Made by a program: the position numbers and the translations under genes. A stretch of DNA of 64,000 bases from Locusta migratoria (Eukaryota; Arthropoda; Insecta; Orthoptera; Acrididae). The stretch is taken from the NCBI GenBank assembly GCA_026315105.1, contig CM048751.1, forward strand, positions 336,628,649 through 336,692,648. Direction: 5' to 3'. Under the pieces are notes generated by a model. That model searched no databases. It was not told the DNA's origin and worked only from the letters and a program-made list of their open reading frames with translations. Positions 1-11,240 of the stretch are shown in pieces; the first letter of the stretch is position 1, and the number at the start of each line of letters is the position of its first letter.

Positions 1-131
1 AATAAACGATAATGTTGCCACGATGTACCCTCCGCCAGAGTTTATGACAGTTGCCCGTAGTGACACTTGACCGGAGAGGGAATTTGTTGACACTTACCCG
101 GAGCACCGGACACTGCAGGTAGTGGACAGTC

Positions 132-176
132 TAAAAAAATGTTCAAATGTTTGTAAATCTATCGGACCAAACTGCA
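132..176 (-). repeat. SINE-A tail fragment
   Basis: Reads ATGTTCAAATGTTTGTAAAT followed by a stretch matching the 3' end of the Leu-like tRNA SINE found repeatedly in this window, in reverse orientation. The tRNA-like head is missing. Confidence 0.7.
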
Positions 177-1911
177 TTTGACTCGATCGCTGTCTGCGCT
201 GTGAGAGCACACGGTAAAATAGAACGGTCCGATGTCGTTACGTAACACAGCATGGCCGAGTGCAAGAGCAGGAGAAGTGTAAACAATGTGCCGTCCTTAG
301 GCGATTGATCATAATTAGGTTCGTCGTAGACTTTGAAAGAATTTGGGCGTGGCGATTATAAATTGCAAGTCAGCAGTAACTAATTTTCTAACTGAACTCG
401 TAATAAACAAATTAAGTAAAAATATTCTATCATGAAATAACCTGACCGTGGCACCCAGATTCGTAATTCGACTGCAAATAGATCTCAAATAGACTATCAA
501 CCACAAACCACCAAAATAAATTTCTATACTCGTCTCCAGAAAAAATAACTTTCAGCACAAAAGATTAAACTCACTTTCTGGCAATAGAGACGACTTAATG
601 GCTGATCCATGAACAAAAATTAAATTAGCCTTTGTTTCCAGCGCAACGGAAATTTATCAGCTTTACTCGTGAAGCGAGCAGCCAAATGTTAGCAAAAACA
701 CAATAAAACCACAGAATTCATTATTAAGAAAAATGAGAGGTGTGAAATGAGGAACACAGGGAGTAATTAATTTCTCTGTATTCTGAGAAAAACATAGGGT
801 TGGGGAAAACCAGATATATTACAAGAAATGCACCACCTGTACAATTTAGTTACAGAAGTTACTATTACTATTGCCCATAATTAAACTTTAATCTGCCCGT
901 ATATGAACGTGGAGCTATGTGGAGAACATTTTCATACACACAGGAATTTAACAAGAAAACACACACACACATTCAAAAAACTGAGTCATACGCCAATAGT
1001 TAGCGACACTTACTGAAACTGCAATCCTACAACGGCGATGCTAGCAGCAGCAGGAGGAGGAGAGATGGCGGTCGTCTTGATTACACAGATAAAATTAAAC
1101 TGACTCCCTAGCGGACTGATGCTCGAGGAGGCATATGCAAAATCACTAAATGTCACGTGCAGTACCGAACAAAGAAACTAACTGCACAACAGTACAAAAG
1201 TTATTACAAAATACACGTGTGGAATTAAATAATAAAAATACTATTTACAAATTAAAACAAGATAGCAACAACTGTTTCTCATGGCTGCAGCCCGACACAG
1301 ACCGTTGTGAACGCACGCTGTGCGATCGGTCTCATCAGGGCAAGGAACTCGAAATTTAAAATAAAACGTGAAGCTACATCGACGAGACTTGAGGAACACT
1401 GAACACTTCTCCCAACATGGAGAAAGAATTACTCAGAAAATTTGTAAGTACAAAACTAGCAATCTGAAAAGGTTTAAGTTCTAATTAGATGCACTGCTCT
1501 CGGCGTGACCCCAGACAAGTACTCACTGCGAAGGCCCAAGGAAGAATGAAGCCCAAACCACGCGCTGAACGCTCCCTGGCCATACCTCCGTTGGGGTGCT
1601 TTCAGCGTTATTCACTATCAACTTAAGCTGCCAGGGAAACACTTTCACCTCCCCTAACAGCTCAGAGCGGCTTACTCAAGTAACCTCTGAGGTGTACAAA
1701 GGTTGGCACAACCTTACCAGAACACGAACGACCAGCCATCTTCTCTACAAATACTGTCTTTGCCTGCAGCAAAAGGCTGAGCAGACGATGAATGAGGGCA
1801 TGCACTACTAACTACAAGACGAGGCTCTAAAGCTCGAAGCACTGATTGCTAGACATTGCACAGCAATTGTTCAATCTCAAAGCAACCTTCCACATGCATG
1901 CAAATATACAG

Positions 1912-1913
<2 letters not shown>

Positions 1914-1956
<43 letters not shown>
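1914..1956. repeat. (CA)n microsatellite
   Basis: Uninterrupted CA dinucleotide run of about 40 bases, visible directly. Confidence 0.95.
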
Positions 1957-1959
<3 letters not shown>

Positions 1960-3189
1960 GAGGAAAATATTCATAAATGTGTGGGGCGAGAACGTAAATA
2001 GCAATTAAATTAAATTAATTAGCATCCCAGTCAGTTAATTAAATGAATGAAATACACATTAGAATTTTAAATTGCCCAACGACGGTACTAATACATTTAC
2101 GTGTGTGAACTAACATATACAACAAGGACACAAATTCGGTGGACGTGTTTCCACTTATATTCAGTACATACAGCGAAGAGTTTAAGGGGAGACTCCACCC
2201 AAAATTTTAACTCTTCTTCTACTTTGCCAATAGCAACGAAATTTTGAAATTATGTCTATTATGTAAATATGTAGCAATAACCAAGGTTTTAAGAACATAA
2301 TTTCACTCTTTTTCGAGCTATGAAATTTTAATATGCTCTTAATGGTATTCCAGTAAACTAACTTTTTGTTCTCACGCCACAGTTGGCACACGGAAGATTT
2401 GTAGGTATATTCACAAGACAGTTCAACGGTTCTGTGCTTGCATCTTATGTGAAATATTAATCACTTGCTTTCTGTGTTGATTTCAAATTTCAACCTTAAA
2501 TTTTCTTTAATTGTTGGTACTTAAATCTGACGATAAAATAAACATATTCGATAGTTTTAATGCATAGAGGTAGGCAAACACATCAAGAATACTTCCTGTA
2601 AAAATTTTATTCAGATTCGTTAATACTGATGATAAAACGTTGGCACTGAGTTATTGTAAATACAACACCCATTAAAATTTACCGACGATATAAGGTTTTC
2701 CCTACTGTCTTGTAGGAAGCTTCTTGTAATTTCAACACCAGGATAGCATTTTCTGAATAAAAATCCAATCACACACTTCTAGAGGAGGAGCAGTGGTACA
2801 GATATCTGAGTGAGAGCCGCTGCATATTTCTTTGCAGTTCTTTCATTGTACAGAAAAAGAGTTTACTGTATTAAAAATATATATATTTACACAGTAAACA
2901 GGCCAAGTAATTTATGTCAAAAGATTGGCTGCCAATTGTTTCGTCAGATTTGTCGAAAATCATGCTACTTGTTTCTCCCTGTTTAAGACAAGGTCGGAGT
3001 AAAAACGGTTCTGTTTGAAGGTGACAGATATCAGAAATCAGCTTTGGAGTCTTTCGTTGTGCCACAGTACCTTACACAGTCAGTATTTCAAATATTTCTT
3101 AGACAGATTTGTAGTTAGCTGAAAACCCGACGTTACCCGGATTTTTATTTATTTTTTTATTTATGTCTTAAGTTGGTCTGATTGATTGA

Positions 3190-3292
3190 ATTTTTTAAAT
3201 CAAATGTTTGTAAAGCTATGTGACCAAACTGCAGTAGTCATCAGTCCCTAGACCTACAAACTATTTAAACTAGCTTGTGCTAAGGACAACAC
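3190..3292 (-). repeat. SINE-A 3' half, inverted
   Basis: Reverse-oriented body and tail of the Leu-like SINE. It stops abruptly where the tRNA head should begin and abuts a plus-strand copy of the same family, giving a head-to-head arrangement. Confidence 0.8.
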
Positions 3293-3491
3293 GCAGCCGC
3301 GACGAAGTGGCCGAGCGCATTGAGGCGTTATGTTCCGATGCGCGCGGCCGTTCCCCGTCGGAGGTTCGAATCCTCCTCGGGTATCGATGTTTGTGCTGTC
3401 TTCAGTATAAGTTACTTTATAACTAGTTTGTAAATTTAGGGACTGATGACCCCGCAGTGAGTCCCATAAGCTTAACAAACATTTTTTTTTT
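3293..3491 (+). repeat. SINE-A, nearly complete
   Basis: tRNA-derived head with an A-box-like GTGGCCGAGCG and a B-box GGTTCGAATCC, followed by the family body (TAGTTTGTAA, GGGACTGATGACC) and a terminal ACAAACATTTTTTTT tail. The long distance between the boxes fits a class II (Leu/Ser-like) tRNA origin. This is a SINE, not a tRNA gene, because the 3' half continues into the SINE body. Confidence 0.85.
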
Positions 3492-4114
3492 ACAACACAC
3501 ACACCTTTGTCCGAGCCGTTTTATTTATGATAGAATATATAAGAAATAAGGCTGTCCTGCATAATATGCAAAATTATAAGTAATGAAAGGTAGTAATCAA
3601 CATACAATGATCTGTAACATTCATGTACTTAAAAATTTGGCTATAAAACAATATTTCTCGTTATATGTCCAGGATCTAGTATGGATAAATTCTTTGGTGA
3701 GCTCCCCCCTGAGCAAGCGACCTAAAATTGTCCGCGTGAGGAGATATCAAACTCACTCCGCACTGTGATTTTTCATAATAGAAATTTCAAGTCTCAATGG
3801 AAACTGCAGTCTTTTGAAGTTAAAAGGTAACTTTGCCGGAAATAATGGATACTCGTTGGATGTACCCTATTTCATTCTCTTCCTTTCCTTGTAGCTCTAT
3901 AGAAGTCCGTTGCTTTCGCCTGTAGCCACAGCACAGTCAGCTTTTAGGAATTTTTTAAGTTTGATAGGAATACAAGGGTGTCTTAGTACTAAATAAAAAT
4001 GGATTGAAACGTGATGCATGATGCGACATAGTTATTGAATATGTGTTGTACAACTCTATAATTGAGCAGGTAGATATTCATTTGCAAAAGCGCTGTACGT
4101 CTGTAATATCTGTT
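3492..4114. other. spacer, nothing recognised
   Basis: AT-rich sequence without a convincing reading frame, repeat or RNA signal. Confidence 0.5.
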
Positions 4115-4790
4115 GCGAGTAATATATTGAAACCTGGGCGTGAAGGTGTGGTTTTCCATGAACGTTACTGTTTATGTCTTCATATCTCATGAACTACTTG
4201 TCGTATTATGATACAATCAACTGCATGTGTGTATAGTGTCTGTAAAATTTCTTCTAAGTACTACATGTATTGTAGAAATAATAAAATGTAACGTCATACC
4301 GAACGCCGAAGTTTTACTCCATGAACAGCGGTAACGTTGTAAGCGAGAAAAAGTTTAATAAAGGTTTGAAATTAAGTTTAACGTTTGTTGCGAGTCGCTA
4401 ATACTCTCATTTTTATGTAGTGTATTGTGTCGTAGTTTCTTGGGACATCTCTTGTTTATGACGTTACATATCCTCAGTTATGTGTCGTATGTGGATCTTA
4501 ACCATACAGCAATTGTTACCTCACGGTAAGGAATATGCGTGCCAAATTTGACTGAAATCTGTCCAGTGGTTTAGTAGGAAATGTGCAACATTGTTGCGTC
4601 ATGCAGCGGTTTTTCACGGATGTCATTGTTTATGACGTCATATCTGCTGAACTATGTGTAGTACGTGATTATTACATTTACGGCGACCGTCGTCTTCGTC
4701 TGAAGGTCATGTGTGAAGAAATTAATTAAAATTGGAACAAAACTGTAGATTTATGTGCAATACGGAGACACAAACAGACACACACACTGC
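4115..4790 (-). mobile_element. PLE 3'-tail repeat (diverged copy)
   Basis: Reverse-oriented relative of the non-coding tails at 19300-19900 and 23955-24405. Shared blocks include a palindromic TTTATGACGTCATA-type segment, TTACCTCACGGTA, and a stretch around a start-like GTTTTACTCCATGAACAGC. No coding part remains. It lies just outside the 3' LTR of the gypsy element. Confidence 0.6.
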
Positions 4791-4897
4791 TTCATACATA
4801 AAGAAGAAGATTCGAATACAGACAAATCGCTTTTGGAGCTAAGAGTAAACACTCAAAATATGTGAAACAGTCTAACTTTTAATTGAAGCTTGAGGGT

Positions 4898-5723
4898 TGA
4901 AACATTTCTCCTTTTTTTTAAATTTAAATTTTTAAGTCAGTATAAATTTTTGCAAGTTAATGTGAGCACAAAATAAAATAACTGTAAAGAGTGGTTGGGA
5001 GAAATATTTCAATACTGGTTACGTAGCAAAGCCATCTATCTATTGAAATGAATCTACTATGCTGTACTTTTAAAGAAATTAATGAGCTACGCACCAAGAA
5101 AGTAGTTAAAATCCTTTTCTAACCTGGCTGATACTGATAAGCAACGTGAACCTAACTGTTGGAGACATTATCACTATTGCTGATTTTGTAACTAAGTTTG
5201 CGGCTTGTTGACCTATTACTAATCGAAAATGGCAAGTCGCTCGTAATCTCAGGATCGCAGTTAGAATAATTATTTAATAAAAGAACGTGATAAAAATGGG
5301 TCCTCGGGTACACATCTCCAACAATTAGATTCGTAAATCAGTGTAATTCATTATTCTTTTGTCCTGAAAAATAAATTGCAATATACAGTTAAATGAAAAA
5401 TGTGAAAGGGAAAAATAAGGTTCCAATCTCAGTACAAATAAGTACTCGGACTAATTTCGGTAAATTATTATTGAAATAAATGAAGCATGTCTACATATAC
5501 ATCACATTCAAAGTTCAGTTACCTTTGTGAAATCTGATTAAATTCATACAGTCAGGATCTGGTCATAAATTCAATACATCATTTCAATTACAACTTTCTC
5601 ACTGAGATATTTCGTACAGACATTTTCACAATTCATCAGGTCATACAAGCGTAATATGGAAGAGAAATTTTCTAGACGAGAGTATAATGCAGAAGAGAAA
5701 AATGGCGCACTACTCCTTTCTTT

Positions 5724-5759
<36 letters not shown>

Positions 5760-5954
5760 GTTAAATCTATGTATTATTCTAAATTGCTCCTTGTTCCGAG
5801 TTAGTCTTTGACTTAAGTTTTTCAAAGAATATATTGCGTCTTTAAGAATTTAGTGACACATTGAAAATGTTACAAAATTACAAGAAAAAATATACAAATA
5901 TAAGCATAATTAATTTAAATATTGTTTTGTATGTGGAGGCGCATGTAACACTAC
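4898..5954 (-). repeat. 3' LTR of gypsy element
   Basis: Direct repeat of 16413-17457 across its whole length. It differs by single-base changes and by a run of about 29 A at 5729-5757, where the partner has a short ATAAAAAAG-like stretch. The run probably grew after insertion. Confidence 0.9.
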
Positions 5955-5972
5955 ATGGCCCCCACGAGATCT
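5955..5972 (-). promoter_or_regulatory. polypurine tract
   Basis: On the minus strand the bases just before the 3' LTR read CTCGTGGGGGCCAT, a G-rich purine tract at the position where plus-strand DNA synthesis is primed. It confirms the element's orientation and the LTR boundary. Confidence 0.6.
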
Positions 5973-8380
5973 GGAGGTCACTTTGTTATCGACAGACCTC
6001 GTCAAGTTAACAAAATTACGTTTTGAATCATTTCTGTTCCAGCATTAGACATATATGAATACATCACTGAAAAAACAAGTATATCACTGCAATGTTAGAC
6101 AAACAGTATGTTCAAAAGGAAAAATGATTTATAATATTCACATATTGTTTTTATGTGGTTACAATTAGGCCTACATTTATGGACATAAATCAATCACATG
6201 AGTGTATTAACCTGCCTCAGTGAAAATAAGTGTTTACTGTCAAAGCTCATTAGTGATTGCATATTTGGTTATCAATTGCTCATAAATGTATACATTTCCC
6301 TTTTTTAGTATAGGTGTATAGACATAATTCATAGATACGCATACACATATGTAGAGATTACTACTTTTCAATTAAGTTTGTTTCTTGTTAATTGGCATGA
6401 ATAAATAGACATAAATTGTTCACATAAGCACATACATATAAATATTTACAGGACACAGAAAAGACGAGACAAATGAATAAAAATGAGATTTATGACAAAA
6501 TATTGTAATTTTTTATAATGAGATTTTTTTTTATTTTTACATACACGTTCCATTCTTCGTGTGGCTTTGTTATCACCAATTTCATAGTGGGCACTATCTA
6601 TTTTTTAGATTTTAGCGACACTTGGTCGTCTGAATAGAAATTTTGCGTCACACGGTTTCACTTGCGACATTTTGTCGTCTTAGTAGAATTTTGTGACACA
6701 CACTTACACTTTTACGCACTTTTGACGTATGTCAGCTGCAGCGTGGGAACCATCAGCTGACGACAGGATGATGAGCCTAGATGATGGGCCCCGCCCCCGA
6801 TGGCTATGATTAGTCTGTTGTAGGGTGTCGGCTCACCTACATCTGGCTTTGGATTGGCTGCCGTTGATAGGCGGCGTAGGTAATGGCGTGCAAGCCGCAT
6901 TTGCGCTCGTCCGCCCCCTCGTCGACAGGCTCGGCATGAAAAATACAAAGTCACAGCCGCACATCAGTTTTTTTTTTTTTTTTTTTAAGATATTTTACAT
7001 CACATTCTTATGCCCTGCGTCATCACAGGTTTTGTGTTTGTGTGAGTTACGTGTGTTACTATTTGTGCATGTACGTCCTTTTCATATTACACGGTAACCA
7101 CACTAATTGTTTTTGACTCCCATCTTCATTGTTATTTCTTAAACAGTATATTTCATTTAAAATGCTCATTGTTATCCGTACTTCAGCTCTGGTTAATGTC
7201 CTTTCATTACATGCTGAAGTACTGATATTGCTGCGTATTGGTAGGCAGGCGTAATTTCCTTGAGTTCGGTTGTGTTGCCAACCTTACCAACACATTCTTT
7301 GTGTGCCGCTAAGTAAGATTTTACCCAACTCCGTCTTTGAGCACAGATAGTTTTTGTTTTCGTTTCTTTATGTAATGTTTCAGTCTGTAGGTAGTATCTG
7401 AACTGGTTTATGTCTACCTTTGTCTGTAAGTGATAGTATTATCACAGTCTAATAAATACAATCGCGACACTCACTGTTGTGAAAGCTGTTACCGTCGGAC
7501 ACTTGGAGCGACACTAGCGCTCCAAGCGGTCGTAAAGCCGGCTGTCCTTTAACGCCCGATACGACTCATTAATAATGCCCGCTTGTAATTACATTTATGT
7601 GTGATTTGCAAAATATTGTATATATTCTTACATTTCAAGCTTTATTTAAGTATCTTGACACATAACTGAGTGTAAAAGAAACGTAAACCGAGCAAAAACT
7701 CGTTGTGATCGGGCACAAACTGCAATTGTGCAATATGTTACGAAATAATTCTTTAGAAATTGCTTGCAGCTTACCTTGCCGGTAATGATAGATAAACATA
7801 GTATTTTGTGCAGACAAGCTTATAATAGAACTTCTAAGGGTCAGTTGAATATCAACAAATGTAAATTTAGTAAAAACTGCAACATATTTATGACGAAATT
7901 CTTCAGACATTGCACCTTACTTTACTGGTAAACACAGTATTTCGCACATGAGAAGCATGTAATTGGCCTTCCTGGTGTTAAAAGGTGCGAAACAATGTTT
8001 TTCCCCTGCTTTTTAGTTATGAGAACACCCACTGGCTATGAAACTTTCATCTAATATAATTTTGCTACGAGGTTATTTTATTTATATGATATTTTAAGAT
8101 AATATCACGTCGATTACACGACAGTCTAAATGTCATGTTATATGAATGGTCCTAAGTCATTATCACAGTCTGTCATTATATGGTTCGTTGATGAGGGAGG
8201 AGCGGGAGAAGGCGGGGCGACAATCGTCTGTAAAATAAGACGGCTCTGTGGTTTCAGATAAATAGGTTTATATGTTAGACCTTGGTTTCCATTAGATAAA
8301 ACAGGAAACATTTAACCTTTCAAACATTAATAACGGTAACAATGAACACTTCTTTTTCACACATTTCTTATAAATTTGCC
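5973..8380 (-). other. gypsy internal region 3' of the THAP gene, non-coding
   Basis: About 2.4 kb between the THAP reading frame and the 3' LTR. It is mostly AT-rich, with a GC-richer patch at 6770-6950 and a poly-T run at 6968-6986. Frames in the GC patch (6712-6954 minus, 6825-7097 plus) overlap each other on opposite strands and show no domain, so I do not call them genes. No env-like signal peptide plus transmembrane frame was found. Confidence 0.5.
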
Positions 8381-8919
8381 TCAATAGTGAATTACTTTCG
8401 AATCCCCAGACAAAAATGATTCTAGCTGTGATGTAGCAGCAACCACAGTCTTAATTTTTTTTTTTTTTTCATAACACAGTTTAATTTCTTCCGCCTTTAT
8501 ATTATCGCGTCTTTGCGGTAGTTTCCTCTTTATTCCCAGTTTCGGTGGTTTGTTTGGAACATCGAACAATGTAGGCACAGCATTCCACACCAGCTTCTTC
8601 CGTTCATCATTCATGAACTGGTTTGCATCGAAGTGTAGCGAGCAGAACTTCACATTATCATGTAAATACGCGGCAACTTTATCCAACAGATCCTGTCTGC
8701 TATTTATAAGCCATTTCTTGATCCTAAAAAGAAATAATCTTCAATATGTGTCTGTTGCTCACAAGATAATTGTAAATAAGCTTTACCGAATCTTGATGTC
8801 ACATACCTCTCAGGCTCTGTAGGAAACCTAAAGAATGATAAATGAGACGTATTCTTGTTGTTGTTGTTGTTGCTGCTGCAATTTATTGCACTACACACGC
8901 TTCCCTTCGTAAAAACCAT
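8381..8919 (-). CDS. THAP-domain protein, two exons
   Basis: Exon 1 is 8807-8919 and exon 2 is 8381-8723. The 83-bp intron (8724-8806) begins GTATGT and ends TTTTTAG on the minus strand. The spliced frame is 456 nt, 151 residues plus stop. It encodes a THAP C2CH zinc finger: Cys9 and Cys14, the conserved Trp42 directly after the splice junction, Cys65 and His68 in FCSLHF, and the closing AVPTLF at 86-91. These are the hallmark positions of this DNA-binding fold. The intron falls inside the domain and restores the conserved FP...W spacing, which supports splicing. A basic tail with KKKKIK follows; no transposase part is present. The start is the Met nine residues before the first Cys; an in-frame Met at 8943 is possible. 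It lies in the same orientation as the surrounding gypsy element, between integrase and 3' LTR. It could be a captured host gene, an accessory gene or a nested insertion. Confidence 0.75.
8724..8806 (-). other. intron of THAP gene
   Basis: GT-AG intron, 83 bp, with donor AG|GTATGT and a pyrimidine-rich acceptor TTATTTCTTTTTAG. Its size is typical of a short insect intron. Removing it joins the two halves of the THAP domain in frame. Confidence 0.75.
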
Positions 8920-10276
8920 TTCGTACACCAAAACACACAACAAACACTCGTCGCGTATACGATACAGAGCAACGTGGCTTTACGTCCGCAAGGAGCGCTG
9001 CAGTCGCCTAGTATAACAAAAATCAGCGGTAGTGTCGCGACTGTATATATTAGACTGTGGTATTATGTAGACTGCTTTAAATAAATAGAACTTTCGTGAG
9101 AGTTAACTTTTAAATGGAAGAAAACTGTAAATATTATTCGCGTGAGCAGAAACTTTGTTTTTTCTTTTTCACATATATTCTTTCCTATTTTTATTGTTTA
9201 CTTCATATTGAAGTTTACATGGTGCATATTTTTTATCACATATTGTGATATATAGGTAAAATTATGCTCTTCTGTGTATGGTGAAGGTTGTGTCAACCTG
9301 TGATTCACACATGGCAAGCATGACAATTAAAATACACAAAAAATATTCATAACTAAAATAACAGTAATTCAAGTAATAAGGTAAAGTAAAGGTATGGAAC
9401 ACCTGTACCCTGACCTTGTGTGAGTAAATCATTTTACTGAAGTGTCATGTGCGATTTCCTACTCGTATTTTCTTAGTCAGAATGATGTGTATTCACTGAG
9501 AAAGAAAACTGGAAGACATTCTTCCTACGTGGACATATCAATTGGCTCATGATATATTATTTACATGACTTAGGCTACTTTTTATACTAATACATTGAAA
9601 ATTAAGAACTAGGCTACATGACATATGTACCTTATGGTTTAAAACATGAACTTACATCTAAAATTGTAGTTTCTTTCAAAAAGAGAATAGTCATTATTGG
9701 TAATGTGCTGACTTTTGAGTAGGTCAGAATTTCTCTACCTCTTTACTATGCAGTGTCTGCATGATTTGTCATTCTTTTGAAAAATGGTTTTTCACAGGTA
9801 ATGTACCTGTCCATGTTTTACTTATTAAATCACTGTATCGCTCTAACACACTTTCCTTTACCACTGATAGAAATGTTCTCTCATAATAGTATCATAAATT
9901 TCTATACCAGTCTGATGCTATAGTGTCCTTGTTTCTTATAATGTTCATGAACATCTTTTCATTAAGATGACTAAATATACATTTAAACCAGTATAATAAT
10001 AGTAAATACACTTGGATTCACAATGAATAAAAATCTTTACTCTATACATGCCCTGTTTCATATTATATCACTGCATCAAAATCTATGAATAGAACCTTTT
10101 GTGGTTCAGGAATAGTCTTAGACCAACCTTTTAATTATGAAGGATATATTTCCTTTCCTCCATTCATTCTCCATGACAATTTGACTAATTAAAATAAAAT
10201 GTGGTTGCAGCTTAGGGTGTACAGACATGACCACTGATAAAAAAATTGTAAAAAAAAAAAATCTCATCTTGCCTGG
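8920..10276 (-). other. gypsy internal region between integrase and THAP gene
   Basis: Low-complexity AT-rich sequence with no supported reading frame. A TATATA-like stretch around 9045-9053, about 100 bp upstream of the THAP start, could serve as a core promoter on the minus strand, but this is weak. A GC-richer patch at 8945-9020 lies between it and the start codon. Confidence 0.4.
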
Positions 10277-11240
10277 CTACTGAATAAACTTCTTTAAGTC
10301 TCTGTGATGAAATAGACCCTTGATTATACCTGACCGAGGATATGCCAAAAGAAAACAGCCTTCATGTGGGATCCTTACAATCTTATATGGCCCTGTGTAT
10401 AACACTTGCCATTTTTTGTTCATACGTTTACTTAGTGAAGGTTTTGGATGGGTTTTCAACAAAATTGTATTTTTGCACTTTACCTAGTCCCTTATCATAA
10501 AAAGTTTTTCGTTTTTCTGCGTTTTTGTTTAATGTGATGATTGCCTGTCTGATTCGGTCTTCTGTGGTTGTAATATGATGTGTGAATTGTGGTAATGGTT
10601 TTGTCCAACTATTTTGTTCTTGTTTGTCAGATATTAATTGATTTGGTGGGAATCCAGTGGATAAATGTGGCAAATCGTTTACTATTTCTTGGAATGGTGT
10701 GACAAATTCTATCCAACTTGTTTGTTTTTGTGGTATATAGGTACGGATAAATCTATTGAACTCTTTGAAAACTCTCTCTCTGTAGGGTTACTTTCGGGAT
10801 GAAACCTGCTGATAAGTATCTGTTGGATGTTATTATTTCGAAGAAATGTTCTCCATGCATTTCCAGTAAAATAGGAAGCATTGTCTGAAAGAATAGCTGT
10901 TGGTTTACCATATGTGGGAATGTATTACTGTGATATGCGTTTAATGATTTGTTTAGAACGTGTAGATTTACTGACATATAATTGCACATGTTTGGTAAAT
11001 AAATCTTGCACTGCAATAAGATATTTAATGCCTCCTCTGGCTTGCGGATAGGGTCCTGCTATATCTATTGCTACAACGTGTCCTAGTCTTATTGTTTTAA
11101 TAGCATGTAATGGAATTTTTGATGACTTGGTCATAGGTTTTGCTTTCTGGCAAACACGACAAGTGCTTATGGTTTTATATACCTTGCGCCGAAGATTTGG
11201 TACATGGCAATAACTGTCTATTTTTTTGTGTACACTTTTC
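10277..11240 (-). pseudogene. gypsy integrase, frame-broken
   Basis: Continuation of pol after RNase H. Recognisable pieces in order are a zinc-finger-side remnant, the first catalytic block with VAIDIAGPYP (around 11060), the second with ILSDNASYF and HPESNPTER (around 10800-10890), and a C-terminal GPY-type segment with YTGPYKIVRIPHEG ending in HHRDLKKFI (10277-10420). The pieces lie in different frames (10925-11134, 10753-11016, 10428-10673, 10277-10462) with stops between them, so no intact integrase can be made. The DNA strand-transfer role is inferred from the family. Confidence 0.8.

Larger units (their letters stand above)
1..3189. other. AT-rich spacer, no gene seen
   Basis: Only short open frames with no recognisable domain occur on either strand. 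Two small features sit inside: a SINE tail fragment near 132-176 and a CA dinucleotide run near 1914-1956. The rest shows no repeat structure or coding signal I can support. Confidence 0.6.

Noticed and set aside
3293..3385. tRNA gene
   Set aside because: The A and B boxes belong to a SINE head: the sequence continues into the SINE body and tail, and many copies with the same body exist in the window. The same holds for all other tRNA-like hits here.
5571..5825. Open frame with a poly-Phe run
   Set aside because: It is a translation of the poly-A expansion in the 3' LTR.
6712..7097. Overlapping open frames on both strands in the GC-richer patch
   Set aside because: They overlap on opposite strands, have no recognisable domain, and follow from local base composition.
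5973..8380. env gene of an endogenous retrovirus
   Set aside because: No frame combines a signal peptide, a furin-like site and a C-terminal membrane segment; only short unrelated frames are present.
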